DNA of 54,812 nt from a virus. The position numbers were made by a program, and so were the translations under genes. Positions 39,191 to 46,979 of this stretch are shown here, piece after piece (within the stretch, counting starts at the first letter, position 1; each line of letters starts with the position of its first letter). The notes beneath the pieces were generated by a model, which made no database searches, was not told where the DNA came from, and saw only the letters and a list, made by a program, of their open reading frames with translations. The stretch covers positions 1-54,812 of IMG/VR virus record IMGVR_UViG_3300042301_002348, one strand, 5' to 3'.

Positions 39191-40579
39191 ATGGGAAATA
39201 AATTAAAGGCAATACCAGGAACAAGATTCAATATAATAACCATCATAAAGGAAACCGAGGGTAAAAGATATAAGGATGGAACCCTTGCAAGGATGGTTAC
39301 AATTCAATGTGATTGTGGTAACATAAGGGATAAGAATTTGGCACTTGTATTAAGAGGTGAGGTAAAGAGTTGTGGGTGTTTATCAGGTAAAGGTGATTTA
39401 ACCAAAGATCAAGTAGGGAAGAAATATAATATGTTAACTATTACGGGGGAAGCACCTAAGAGACGTTCAAAAGGAGGTCATAGTCAAAGGTTCGTTAAGG
39501 TTAAGTGTGATTGTGGTAGTAAAGAGTACGAGGTCCAACTAAGTGCTATTGTCAGTGAAAATACAAAATCCTGTGGATGTTCCAAATTAAATGGTGGTAT
39601 AAAAAATAAGATAGATTATATAGGAAAGAGATATGGTAGATTAACTATTATAAAGGAATTACCTGGAGTAAGAAAACCTGGAGGATCCATTCAAAGAATT
39701 ATGGAATGTAGATGTGATTGTGGTGTAGTTAAACCACTAAGAATATCTGACATAAGAAGTGGAAGGACAACATCGTGCGGATGTTATATGAGACAGGTGT
39801 CAAGTGAATCAAATGCCATGAATGTGGAAATTGGTACAAAGAGAGGATTCATGACATTACTAAAAGAAACTGACAAGGTAACAAAATACAAGAAAGATGG
39901 TGGAATGTCAAGTAGTATAAGGTATGTAATGGTTAAATGTGACTCTTGTGGTGATATTGAGGAGATGACCCTTCATAGGTTCATAACGGAATCACAACCA
40001 ATCCATTGTGGATGTTTGACATCCAAAACAACCATGGGGAGATTAAATAGTAAAGAGATGATTATTGAGCGGTATAATAGTCTTGAGATTCTTAAGGAAC
40101 TTGATGAGGTTGAATATTATACACATGATGGGGTAATATATAAACAAAGGATGGTAGAATGTAGATGTGAATGTGGTAGTGTTGATTCTTACAAATATAA
40201 AGATTTATTATTAAGTAATATAAAGTCTTGTGGATGTAAGAGTCATTTTGATAGTCATGGGTTATGTAAGAATGAAAATACTCGACGAATGTATCAAAGA
40301 TGGAAAAACATGTTGAGTAGATGTTATAATCAAAGAGATGTACATTATCATCATTATGGAGGTAGAGGAATTGGAGTATGTGAAAGATGGAGAGAGTCAT
40401 GTGAGAACTGGATTGAGGATATGGGATTTCCACCTACATGGGAAGACACTAACGATAGAATCGATGTGAATGGTGACTATGGACCAGATAACTGTAGATG
40501 GGCAGACCATAAAACTCAGAGTATTAATAAGAGAAGTAGTAAGTGGTATAGGAATGGAGAAAAAAATCCCACCATATAA
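39191..40579 (+). CDS. Homing-endonuclease-like protein with five zinc-binding repeats
   Basis: 462 aa. Five tandem modules of about 55-70 aa (starting near residues 12, 75, 145, 212 and 290) have the pattern CDCG...SCGC (CxCG, then CGC about 17-25 residues later); the fourth uses CDSCG. The C-terminal 105 aa (RMYQRWKNMLSRCYNQ, YGGRGIGVCERWR, MGFPPTW, NDRIDVNGDY, then GPDNCRWADHKTQSIN) match an HNH/AP2-type phage endonuclease domain. Zinc repeats likely bind DNA and position the nuclease. It is the last gene of the plus strand and is read from its own leaderless-type promoter. Likely a mobile element, though no intron or split gene is seen. Confidence 0.75.
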   Translation: MGNKLKAIPGTRFNIITIIKETEGKRYKDGTLARMVTIQCDCGNIRDKNLALVLRGEVKSCGCLSGKGDLTKDQVGKKYNMLTITGEAPKRRSKGGHSQRFVKVKCDCGSKEYEVQLSAIVSENTKSCGCSKLNGGIKNKIDYIGKRYGRLTIIKELPGVRKPGGSIQRIMECRCDCGVVKPLRISDIRSGRTTSCGCYMRQVSSESNAMNVEIGTKRGFMTLLKETDKVTKYKKDGGMSSSIRYVMVKCDSCGDIEEMTLHRFITESQPIHCGCLTSKTTMGRLNSKEMIIERYNSLEILKELDEVEYYTHDGVIYKQRMVECRCECGSVDSYKYKDLLLSNIKSCGCKSHFDSHGLCKNENTRRMYQRWKNMLSRCYNQRDVHYHHYGGRGIGVCERWRESCENWIEDMGFPPTWEDTNDRIDVNGDYGPDNCRWADHKTQSINKRSSKWYRNGEKNPTI

Positions 40580-40588
40580 TCTTCACCT

Positions 40589-40623
40589 GTTCACGTTTAC
40601 GTGAACGTTCACTGTCCGTGAAC
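40589..40623. repeat. GTTCAC/GTGAAC inverted repeats
   Basis: GTTCACG-TTTA-CGTGAAC (40589-40606) directly followed by GTTCAC-TGTCC-GTGAAC (40607-40623), and TGTGAACA at 40634. Ten bases after the last plus-strand stop, so it might act as terminator or operator. Confidence 0.65.
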
Positions 40624-41228
40624 ATAGGTATTTTGTGAACACCTTTACTATCCTGAAGGGAGGAGACGAGAGTCTCCGACCGACAATTACACCCTATAAA
40701 ATTACCCCTCAGAACCCCTCCATAGGGGTTTTATTTTACCCCGAATTTTTTCCTGTTTATACCACTAAAAACCCTACTTTTTCCTGTCTGTTTTATCGTG
40801 ATCAATTAATATATCTAAAACTATCTTTTTCTATCCCATATTTGGGTTCTAGTATAATTTATCCACAATTCCCCACTTTCTCCCACTTACTAGGAATGTT
40901 CACTGGGATTGACCCGTGAGCGAATCACAGACCATTTTATTTTTTCTACCAGAATATACCCCTAATATCATTATATTATTACGGTCGGACTCTTCGAGTC
41001 CTCCCTTCAGGATGTCATACAACGTCTTAGTATAACCCTTTATATATTATATTAATCTGTCATACATTAGGTTCCACGTGGAACCCTGAAGGGGGACCGA
41101 AGGTCCCCCGTATAATAGAATATTCGTAATACAGGATGAAGGGGACCGAAGGTCCCCGAGTATACTTATAATACTTTTATACGGTCCTGATGTGATACGT
41201 CTATAATCCCTGAACCGTAATACAAACA

Positions 41229-41305
41229 TTACTGGGGAAACCCACCCATGGGAAATAGTTTGCCAAACAACATTAAGATTACTGGGGAGACCAATATTGT
41301 TTGGC
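41229..41305. repeat. Dyad with TTACTGGGG in its loop
   Basis: A 13-bp stem, GCCAAACAACATT (41262-41274) with AATATTGTTTGGC (41293-41305) with one mismatched pair, encloses a loop holding TTACTGGGG (41279-41287). Another TTACTGGGG lies just outside at 41229-41237. Confidence 0.7.
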
Positions 41306-41361
41306 AGATTATACGGGGACCTTCGGTCCCCTTCAGGAGAATCTCGGAATAATCCTATGGA

Positions 41362-41397
41362 AATTAAAAAAACCCTTAGGGATTTTCCGAAGGGTTC
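41362..41397 (-). terminator. Terminator of the minus-strand array
   Basis: AACCCTT (41371-41377) pairs with AAGGGTT (41390-41396). On the minus strand the stem is followed by TTTTTTT (complement of 41366-41371), ending transcription from the 41469 gene. Confidence 0.75.
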
Positions 41398-41468
41398 TTA
41401 GTATAGTACAATATATGTCTTACAAGGAAAGGATGAAGGGGGACCGAAGGTCCCCCGTAAGTAATACG

Positions 41469-42353
41469 TTATATCCATTTATAAATAAAGTTGAACTTAT
41501 CTAAATTACTTGAAAAACGAACAGGAACTAAATCATTTGATTTAAGTATGTATTTTATTCTTTCTGTTAATAGTGTTTCTAATAGTTCTTTTTTAGGTAC
41601 TGCATAATCTTCAGAAAGTTTTGGGTACTCTATATAGATTGGCATGAAATCGAAGTCTACTTCCCCAGTAATCTTGTTGTGGCTTCTTGCATCACATTTG
41701 AACTTAAGTTTAACATTTTTGGGGAATTTATAATATACCTTGATTTGTTTTAATTCACCATCATCTCCCATACTCGTATTGATTTCATCTGGTATTGTAA
41801 AGGTTCCCTCCTCGACGAAGTCAAGATGAACCTGAAGGTTATGTGGAGTATTCTTTTGGGATTGGAGTTGTCTCAGACCTCTATTAATTCTTTCCAAGGT
41901 GGTGTCGTCGAGTTCCATTACAGATCTGAATCCCACGGGATCTTTAAGAAAAGTCATCAGAGTCTTTACTTTACGAACTTCTTTTGTCCATTGAAGTATC
42001 TCCACGGGTAATACAGTGTCCATTGCACTGTTTAAGTTAAATCCAATGAATTCATTCATTCCCCCAGTAAATAATAGGTCACTGATCCTCACCATGGTTT
42101 CACCCATCTCATTACCATCTTTATCCATGTACTCGTCATACATGGGCTTGAACTTCTCCGCAATCTCGGTCATCAACTTGAATATTATATCTGGTTGGAC
42201 CTGAGTCTCACGTATTACGATGTTCAAGTAAGATCCAAATGTACCAAAAGTTTCAGGTAGTGTATAATAAATCTCACCGTTTATTGAGTTCAGCGGACCC
42301 CTCAGAGATTTTACGAATCTCTCGAAATCTGATTTGTCTAAAATTTTTCCCAT
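41469..42353 (-). CDS. Tagged protein, minus strand
   Basis: 294 aa. The tag KILDKSDFERFVKSLRG resembles the plus-strand tags (SDxERxV), and the octamer TATTTATA is at 42357-42364 on the minus sense strand, 3 nt before the ATG: the same tag-octamer pairing on the other strand. The remaining 270 aa include EDDTTLERINRGLRQL-type helices and a beta-rich half (YYKFPKNVKLKFKCDARSHNK, GEVDFDFMPIYIEYPKLS). No family recognised; probably a virion component. Last gene of the minus array. Confidence 0.7.
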   Translation of the reverse strand: MGKILDKSDFERFVKSLRGPLNSINGEIYYTLPETFGTFGSYLNIVIRETQVQPDIIFKLMTEIAEKFKPMYDEYMDKDGNEMGETMVRISDLLFTGGMNEFIGFNLNSAMDTVLPVEILQWTKEVRKVKTLMTFLKDPVGFRSVMELDDTTLERINRGLRQLQSQKNTPHNLQVHLDFVEEGTFTIPDEINTSMGDDGELKQIKVYYKFPKNVKLKFKCDARSHNKITGEVDFDFMPIYIEYPKLSEDYAVPKKELLETLLTERIKYILKSNDLVPVRFSSNLDKFNFIYKWI

Positions 42354-42366
42354 AGATATAAATATA

Positions 42367-42394
42367 AAAAAAAAGGTTCCATTGTGGTGGAACC
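42367..42394 (-). terminator. Terminator of the 59-aa gene
   Basis: On the minus strand GGTTCC/GGAACC stem (42375-42380 with 42389-42394) followed by TTTTTTTT. Terminates just before the tagged gene's octamer. Confidence 0.8.
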
Positions 42395-42421
42395 TCTTAG
42401 TAATACATGTGTGTAATAAGA

Positions 42422-42601
42422 CTATCGTCCCATTAACTCGTTACGGAACTGTACGGCCTTTCTCTTGCTTGAGAAATTCTTAGAGTACTTAGTACCATTA
42501 ACACTTACACGTACACGGTAAGATGAACCATCATGATAGATGTTGTCGGCAACAGGAACATATGTAGTAACTGTGGTGCGACGGGATGTTGTTTTTTTCA
42601 T
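42422..42601 (-). CDS. Small AP2/arm-type DNA-binding-like protein
   Basis: 59 aa. The segment YHDGSSYRVRVSVNGTKYSKNFSSKRKAVQFRNEL is like the three-stranded sheet plus helix of AP2 or tyrosine-integrase arm-binding domains (GxYRVRV-x-NGKRYSKxFxTxxEA). The N-terminus is basic (MKKTTSRRTTV). No integrase catalytic domain. Probably a small DNA-binding regulator. Confidence 0.6.
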   Translation of the reverse strand: MKKTTSRRTTVTTYVPVADNIYHDGSSYRVRVSVNGTKYSKNFSSKRKAVQFRNELMGR

Positions 42602-42747
42602 TTGTGACTATTTTAAGTTTATATATAAAATATAACAAATAATATCCAAATAAAAAAATCCTGCCAAAAAATATTTTACCCCAGTAAACTTAGACCATCT
42701 TGCTGTTGGTCAGAGGTGAATTCCCCAGTAATGTTCCGAGTCCCTGA

Positions 42748-42888
42748 TCAGGTCCCACTGTTGAGATATCTATCTCCCCACTTCTTGGTCATATAGGCAT
42801 CATACCTATGTACCTTGTTCGGGTTGAACAGGAATATCACGAAGTAGTAATCCCACTTCCACTCTAAATCTTTTAAAAACTTCTTCAT
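42748..42888 (-). CDS. Very small aromatic protein
   Basis: 46 aa (MKKFLKDLEWKWDYYFVIFL...). Hydrophobic and aromatic middle (YYFVIFLFN) and basic end. CCCCAGTAA copies flank it (42679-42687, 42723-42731, 42904-42912). Open frame and minus-array position are the only support. Confidence 0.55.
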   Translation of the reverse strand: MKKFLKDLEWKWDYYFVIFLFNPNKVHRYDAYMTKKWGDRYLNSGT

Positions 42889-42914
42889 ATGATGTTGTTT
42901 ATTCCCCAGTAATG

Positions 42915-43115
42915 TTATCCCATCTTCTCCTTCCTGAGGATGTCGGTCAGAAGATTTTTGTGATTTTGAACGATTACACCGTGCTGTTTCTTAAGAGCTT
43001 CCTCTAAGGACATTCGTTTGTGTGTAATCTTCCAATTGATTCTGTCGGTCGACTCCCATCGTTCCCAATGCTTACCACTAGGTGAGAGCTGAATTCTACT
43101 GTGAATCTTTTTCAT
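42915..43115 (-). CDS. Small basic protein
   Basis: 66 aa from the ATG at 43113-43115 (MKKIHSRIQLSPSGKHWERW). A longer reading would begin before the promoter at 43139-43170, so it is rejected. Basic, with Trp-rich KHWERWESTDRINWKITHKR and a helix SLEEALKKQHG. Nucleic-acid binding is possible. Confidence 0.65.
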   Translation of the reverse strand: MKKIHSRIQLSPSGKHWERWESTDRINWKITHKRMSLEEALKKQHGVIVQNHKNLLTDILRKEKMG

Positions 43116-43138
43116 TTGTTTTTTATTTGATAATTCCG

Positions 43139-43170
43139 CAAAGGTACGGTGTTTAAGGGTTAATACCAAA
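43139..43170 (-). promoter_or_regulatory. Sigma-A promoter fixing the start at 43115
   Basis: On the minus strand TTTG (43167-43170), 20-nt spacer, TACCTTTG (43139-43146). The leader is 23 nt. Confidence 0.8.
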
Positions 43171-43173
43171 CCC

Positions 43174-43740
43174 TTAAACAAATTCTTCAGTTTTAATCAT
43201 ATTGAAATCAATTGACTTCAGTTTGAATACTAAGTAGTCGATTGCTATTCCCACAATCTTTCCATTGTGCTTGGCTACAAGAAGTCGGTAGGAACCATCC
43301 CCATAACCTGAAGACGATACTACCCCAGTATTATATGATCCCCACTGTTGGCTTGACAAGGTTAATCTACACATCTTCTCATACCACTTATCTCCCTCAC
43401 CCTCACACGGTAACATAAAGTCCATCTTAGGTGCTGTTATCTCGTCAGCAATGGAATCATTCCTATAGGACTCCATATCAAATATCCCACACTGACCTGA
43501 GTCAACACCGATATCTGCTGCGGTAACTGTTCTCCAAGACAAATCGTCCTCCACATAATCCTTGTGGACAGCAACAAGTGCTGCACATCTTGTACCCCAA
43601 CCACCGGTCTCATCCGATTTGAATGCTGTGGAGGAGTACTCACCAGGTAATACATCTGTCAACTTATGCTGACACCAGGTAGGGACAGTGTAACAAGGGT
43701 CCGATACCATAACTTCCGAGCCTAAATAAATTTTTTCCAT
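43174..43740 (-). CDS. DUF4241-like conserved protein
   Basis: 188 aa. VMVSDPCYTVPTWCQHKLTDVLPGEY (VSDPCY-x4-W), then CAALVAVHKDY and GVDSGQCGIFDMESYR, and a terminal SYNTGVVSSSGYGDGSYRLLVA match a family (DUF4241) widely found in phages and bacteria, function unknown. Starts 1 nt after the previous stop. Confidence 0.75.
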   Translation of the reverse strand: MEKIYLGSEVMVSDPCYTVPTWCQHKLTDVLPGEYSSTAFKSDETGGWGTRCAALVAVHKDYVEDDLSWRTVTAADIGVDSGQCGIFDMESYRNDSIADEITAPKMDFMLPCEGEGDKWYEKMCRLTLSSQQWGSYNTGVVSSSGYGDGSYRLLVAKHNGKIVGIAIDYLVFKLKSIDFNMIKTEEFV

Positions 43741-43741
43741 T

Positions 43742-44065
43742 TTAAATTACATTTATTGTGAATGATTCTGTTTCGATTTGTCTGTGTAAATAAACTAAGT
43801 GTTCCATTGTAAGGTCGTTATAACCTAAGTCGTGGTAACCATCTCCTGTAATACCTTTGGTGATTAACTGACCTGTGCTTCCACATATCCCTATAACAAC
43901 TACTTTAACTTGGTAGTCGTCGTCGAAGTTTTGGGTAAACCACACTGAGAATGGATTGATTAATTCTAATTCAAATTCGTCCCCTCCGTTAAGTTTAACG
44001 GTTCTGTGGACAATATCTCGGTGAATGGAATCACGGAGCTTTAGTAACTCTTGAGAGTAATTCAT
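43742..44065 (-). CDS. Hypothetical protein
   Basis: 107 aa. Helical N-terminus (SQELLKLRDSIHRDIVHR) followed by a beta domain (FELELINPFSVWFTQNFDDDYQVKVVVIG). Unknown. A promoter with -7 TAATTTCG at 44090-44097 lies 24 nt before the start. Confidence 0.7.
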   Translation of the reverse strand: MNYSQELLKLRDSIHRDIVHRTVKLNGGDEFELELINPFSVWFTQNFDDDYQVKVVVIGICGSTGQLITKGITGDGYHDLGYNDLTMEHLVYLHRQIETESFTINVI

Positions 44066-44089
44066 ATGATTAATAGTTTAAGTGTAATA

Positions 44090-44121
44090 CGAAATTAAGT
44101 ATTCTTTTCGAATATTCCAAA
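44090..44121 (-). promoter_or_regulatory. Sigma-A promoter with one mismatch
   Basis: Minus strand TTTG (44118-44121), 20 nt, TAATTTCG (44090-44097). Confidence 0.65.
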
Positions 44122-44604
44122 TTATGCTAGAATATTTTTTAGAACTTTAATATTCTCGTCAATCTCAAGGTCCATCACTTTAAGTAACTTCTCCTTGGCT
44201 AACTCCATAAACTCTACACTGTTACCCAGTAAATCTATGTCCGTCCCGTGCACATCCGTCTTCCCGACGATAACCCTGATGTCCTTAGTACCTTTACCCT
44301 CTCTATAGAATAGAGCTCGAGCATAGATGTACTCACGAACCAAAGACAGTTTGATTTCATCTGCCACAGATTCCTTAGAACGGAGTTGCATAATGATTTC
44401 TTCTAACTTGGCTAACATCTCGAAGTTGGTCTTCATCATACGGATGCTGTTCTTATACTGATTACAGTACTTCACCAGCTCATCAGTGTGAGGAATACTT
44501 AAGTCGATGTCCACATTAAGGAAACGATCGTATGAACTAATTCTATCTCGGGTACCCACTATCTCAGTGAATACTCCTCCCGTTAAACGATTTTCTCTAC
44601 CCAT
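44122..44604 (-). CDS. Hypothetical helical protein
   Basis: 160 aa. Long helical middle (NSIRMMKTNFEMLAKLEEIIMQLRSKESVADEIKLSLVREYI). Overlaps the next upstream gene by 22 nt. Unknown. Confidence 0.7.
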   Translation of the reverse strand: MGRENRLTGGVFTEIVGTRDRISSYDRFLNVDIDLSIPHTDELVKYCNQYKNSIRMMKTNFEMLAKLEEIIMQLRSKESVADEIKLSLVREYIYARALFYREGKGTKDIRVIVGKTDVHGTDIDLLGNSVEFMELAKEKLLKVMDLEIDENIKVLKNILA

Positions 44605-44804
44605 TTTATTTTTGTTTTTAATTTGTTTAAAATCCCAGTAAACTTGTCCCCATCCTGGCTCACCTCAGGTGCGAACTCATATCTCGTGTTCATTGTACCC
44701 CCCAAATAACCAGTAAAGTATTTGGTTGGTTCAACATATTGACTCGATACTCTATATCTTTCCACCCACTCATTAAATGATAATGGGGTTTGGAATGTGC
44801 TCAT
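44583..44804 (-). CDS. Hypothetical small protein
   Basis: 73 aa from the ATG at 44802-44804 (MSTFQTPLSFNEW); this is 2 nt past the stop of the Api92-like gene (TAAGATG). Contains YFTGYLGGTMNTRYEF; TTACTGGT/G is part of the coding sequence. Overlap with 44122 gene is 22 nt. Confidence 0.65.
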   Translation of the reverse strand: MSTFQTPLSFNEWVERYRVSSQYVEPTKYFTGYLGGTMNTRYEFAPEVSQDGDKFTGILNKLKTKIKWVEKIV

Positions 44805-44805
44805 C

Positions 44806-45441
44806 TTACATTTCAGTTTCTTTTCCATATATCTCTTTTAATTCGTTAAAAATTTCTTCTAATTTTTTAAGGTCTTCGTCCCCAGTAATAAAATGGAACA
44901 TTTCCTTCACCGACTCGAAGGTTACATCTTCATCACTCTCGAACAAATAGTCAATGTCCCCGTCGATAGATTCAAAGAAGTTCTCCTTGTCGAAAAGATA
45001 TCTACCCTCATTGTATGAATAATCTTCTTCGGTTAATCCATTCTCATTGTCAAAATAAGATTTACCACAGAAGTCACAACCTGGTTCTTCATAATATAAC
45101 TCACACTTCACATTGAATAACCTACCCAAGTGTTGAATGAAGTTTATTGGTGGTGACCAAGCTGAATCGAACGACATTGTTATTGATTCGTCATCATAAG
45201 TGATATTAGCTTCGTTGTATGACACATCCCACTTACAACCCCAGTAATTAATGTTGGCATCGTACCATCCTCCGTGTTCGTATTCATTTAACTCAATAGA
45301 TTTGTCACGACCAACAAGAGCCATAAAAATACCAGGGGATGTGTTATCCTTACTCTCGATATCTTCGAGATAAAATTTAATTCTGTCCAAGTTTTCGTTA
45401 TCACCTGTAATAGTAAGGTGATTGTTGCACCAATTTGGCAT
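44806..45441 (-). CDS. Api92-like (ferredoxin-fold, DUF1281-type) protein
   Basis: 211 aa starting MPNWCNNHLTITG at 45439-45441, the classical start of the Api92/YubB family, found in phages and plasmids with unknown function. A non-ATG start 24 nt upstream lies against the promoter -7 box and is rejected. Central SFDSAWSPPINFIQHL and a later CDFCG motif are family features. C-terminus is acidic (ESDEDVTFESVKEM). Confidence 0.85.
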   Translation of the reverse strand: MPNWCNNHLTITGDNENLDRIKFYLEDIESKDNTSPGIFMALVGRDKSIELNEYEHGGWYDANINYWGCKWDVSYNEANITYDDESITMSFDSAWSPPINFIQHLGRLFNVKCELYYEEPGCDFCGKSYFDNENGLTEEDYSYNEGRYLFDKENFFESIDGDIDYLFESDEDVTFESVKEMFHFITGDEDLKKLEEIFNELKEIYGKETEM

Positions 45442-45462
45442 AGTTGTATGATTTATGTTTAA

Positions 45463-45494
45463 CAAAGATATAACAGGGATATCATTATTCCAAA
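45463..45494 (-). promoter_or_regulatory. Sigma-A promoter fixing the Api92-like start
   Basis: Minus strand TTTG (45491-45494), 20 nt, TATCTTTG (45463-45470). Confidence 0.85.
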
Positions 45495-45515
45495 TAATAT
45501 CCCCGTTATTTTATT

Positions 45516-45998
45516 TTACCAAGAAGCTCTGTATTCAAAGTCACCAGAGTACAATCCGTGTTCTTTGGATTGTTCGTGTTCTTCTAACAACTCCTCAATG
45601 ATTTTGATAGTTGAGTTTACATCTTCTTTGTAATACTCATCAATTTCATCACCACCGAAAAAGAAACCCTGTACTGGTGGAAGAAGTTCTTTAGCCTTAT
45701 CAAAGTTGGAACTAACTTCTTTTAGTGTTTCAAATAACTCTTTCAGCTTGTCCTCATCAACATTGATGTTTTGACATTCATCAATACCACCACCACAATT
45801 CTCAACGAACCATCCGTGAAGTGCATTGAACTTTCTCCAATACGCCACCTGTTCGGTGATGTAACAAATACGATTTGGTTTAATGTCGTTACGAACTACA
45901 CCATTCTTTTTAACTTCGATTTGGTGTTGTTGTTCAGGTGGGTTGTGTTCCCAATTTTGTACATAAGTTCTTTTGTACAGATACATGTCTAGTCCCAT
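45516..45998 (-). CDS. Conserved phage protein MGLDMYL family
   Basis: 160 aa. MGLDMYLYKRTY...VAYWRKFNALHGWFVENCGGGIDECQ is a signature I know from phages and bacteria, function unknown (some database annotations are unreliable). Conserved Trp-Arg-Lys-x-N-x-Ihxx-F pattern and GGG. A promoter is at 46030-46061. Confidence 0.8.
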   Translation of the reverse strand: MGLDMYLYKRTYVQNWEHNPPEQQHQIEVKKNGVVRNDIKPNRICYITEQVAYWRKFNALHGWFVENCGGGIDECQNINVDEDKLKELFETLKEVSSNFDKAKELLPPVQGFFFGGDEIDEYYKEDVNSTIKIIEELLEEHEQSKEHGLYSGDFEYRASW

Positions 45999-46029
45999 GA
46001 TTTTTTAGTTTAAGTGTTAATTAATAATG

Positions 46030-46061
46030 TAAAGGTATTACAATAATTTTATTATACCAAA
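46030..46061 (-). promoter_or_regulatory. Sigma-A-type promoter
   Basis: Minus strand TTTG (46058-46061), 20 nt, TACCTTTA (46030-46037). Confidence 0.65.
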
Positions 46062-46385
46062 TTATTTTATGAAAAGTTTACTATCGATTGTAAATAATTC
46101 TTTGTACTCACTTCCGTCAGCATTCTGTCCGTTTAAATTCCAGAATGGCAACACTCTTGGATTGTATTTTAAATGTGCGGTAGTTTCAGGAATAAAATCT
46201 TCGGTAAGAATTTCTATTTCTTTACAAAGAACATAAGCACAAACGACTTTGGTGGTTTCCCCAGTAAATATTTTCTGCGCTGCTGTCCTGTTGTTTTTCA
46301 GAACGCAATCAGTTAGTATTAACTGAACTTCAGCTGGGTGATAATATTTCACCCAGCCGTTGTTATATTCAATTTTCCATTTCAT
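46062..46385 (-). CDS. Hypothetical protein
   Basis: 107 aa from the ATG at 46383-46385 (MKWKIEYNNGWVKYYHPAEV). The longer reading lies inside the previous gene and is rejected. Beta-rich with KKKIFTGETTKV; function unknown. Downstream of the MGTRST gene by 34 nt. Confidence 0.7.
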   Translation of the reverse strand: MKWKIEYNNGWVKYYHPAEVQLILTDCVLKNNRTAAQKIFTGETTKVVCAYVLCKEIEILTEDFIPETTAHLKYNPRVLPFWNLNGQNADGSEYKELFTIDSKLFIK

Positions 46386-46419
46386 ATAGTTCTCTCCCTT
46401 TCCGAGATTGAACCTAACT

Positions 46420-46872
46420 TTATGCTTTTTCAACTTCTTCCTTTTTATATTTTTTAACAAATTGGGATGGAGTACCACGAAACAATTCAGTTTTATTTCC
46501 GTCGTTCTCATAACAAACAAACTCAATGGAGTAATCTTCTTTAACGATAACATCATAAAGATAATCTTCCCAAGAATTTCCACGACTTGACAAAGATTGT
46601 ACATAGGTGTTTCCTGTTTCGCCACCTTTTAATTTCCAAATGAGTTGAGCAGCTAAGCAACCAGCGCCGTTGAATACTAATTTCTTTTCATTAGCACCAT
46701 ACCCATTAACGACTTTTCCTGTTGATAACCATTCAGCGGTTTCAAGTGGATGACCTGTTGGGTATCCGTCGTACTGACGATAGATTAAACAGATTTCATT
46801 CTGTTTTACTTTTTTTACTTTTTTACCTGTTGAGTATTCCTCAATGATGCGGTAAGTTGAACGAGTTCCCAT
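46420..46872 (-). CDS. Conserved MGTRSTYR-type phage protein
   Basis: 150 aa from the ATG at 46870-46872 (MGTRSTYRIIEEYS); a longer reading would pass through the promoter. EICLIYRQYDGYPTGHPLETAEWL and NGAGCLAAQLIWKLKG are the family blocks. Found in phages and bacteria, function unknown. Confidence 0.85.
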   Translation of the reverse strand: MGTRSTYRIIEEYSTGKKVKKVKQNEICLIYRQYDGYPTGHPLETAEWLSTGKVVNGYGANEKKLVFNGAGCLAAQLIWKLKGGETGNTYVQSLSSRGNSWEDYLYDVIVKEDYSIEFVCYENDGNKTELFRGTPSQFVKKYKKEEVEKA

Positions 46873-46905
46873 AATAAATTTTTTTTTGTGATTAATATTA
46901 TGATA

Positions 46906-46936
46906 CAAAGATAATACTTTTTTATTACCTGCCAAA
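46906..46936 (-). promoter_or_regulatory. Sigma-A promoter
   Basis: Minus strand TTTG (46933-46936), 19 nt, TATCTTTG (46906-46913). Confidence 0.8.
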
Positions 46937-46979
46937 TTTATTTTCAACTTTTTTAAAAAAATATTTGCCGGCGTCATGC

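Larger units (their letters stand above)
40651..41456. repeat. Six-copy family of GAAGGG hairpins
   Basis: Copies at about 40651-40684, 40982-41011 (inverted), 41085-41109, 41133-41157, 41315-41338 (inverted) and 41431-41456. Each has CTGAAGGG or ATGAAGGG, then a GC stem. Four have GGGGACC-GAA-GGTCCCC, which on the complementary strand gives a C(UUCG)G tetraloop. The first two have a different stem (GGAGAC/GTCTCC; GGACTC/GAGTCC) with base pairs changed on both sides. Confidence 0.8.
40580..41468 (+). other. Convergent non-coding region with hairpins and a DnaA-box-like site
   Basis: 889 bp without a convincing gene, between the ends of the plus and minus arrays. It contains two GTTCAC/GTGAAC dyads (40589-40606, 40607-40623), two related hairpins in opposite orientation (about 40651-40684 and 40982-41011), a TTATCCACA site (40859-40867), a 16-bp palindrome (41070-41085), four GGGGACC/GGTCCCC hairpins, two TTACTGGGG motifs, and a terminator. 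A 94-aa frame (40635-40919) starts TFTILKGGDE but crosses a hairpin and is Phe/Pro-rich; I reject it. Confidence 0.7.

Noticed and set aside
40635-40919. 94-aa frame beginning TFTILKGGDE, somewhat like the FKFF tag
   Set aside because: It runs through a hairpin and a DnaA-box site, is Phe/Pro/Ser-rich, and has no promoter or neighbour in the same operon.
41047-41504. 60- and 67-aa frames at 41047-41229 and 41301-41504
   Set aside because: Both read through stable GC hairpins and terminators.
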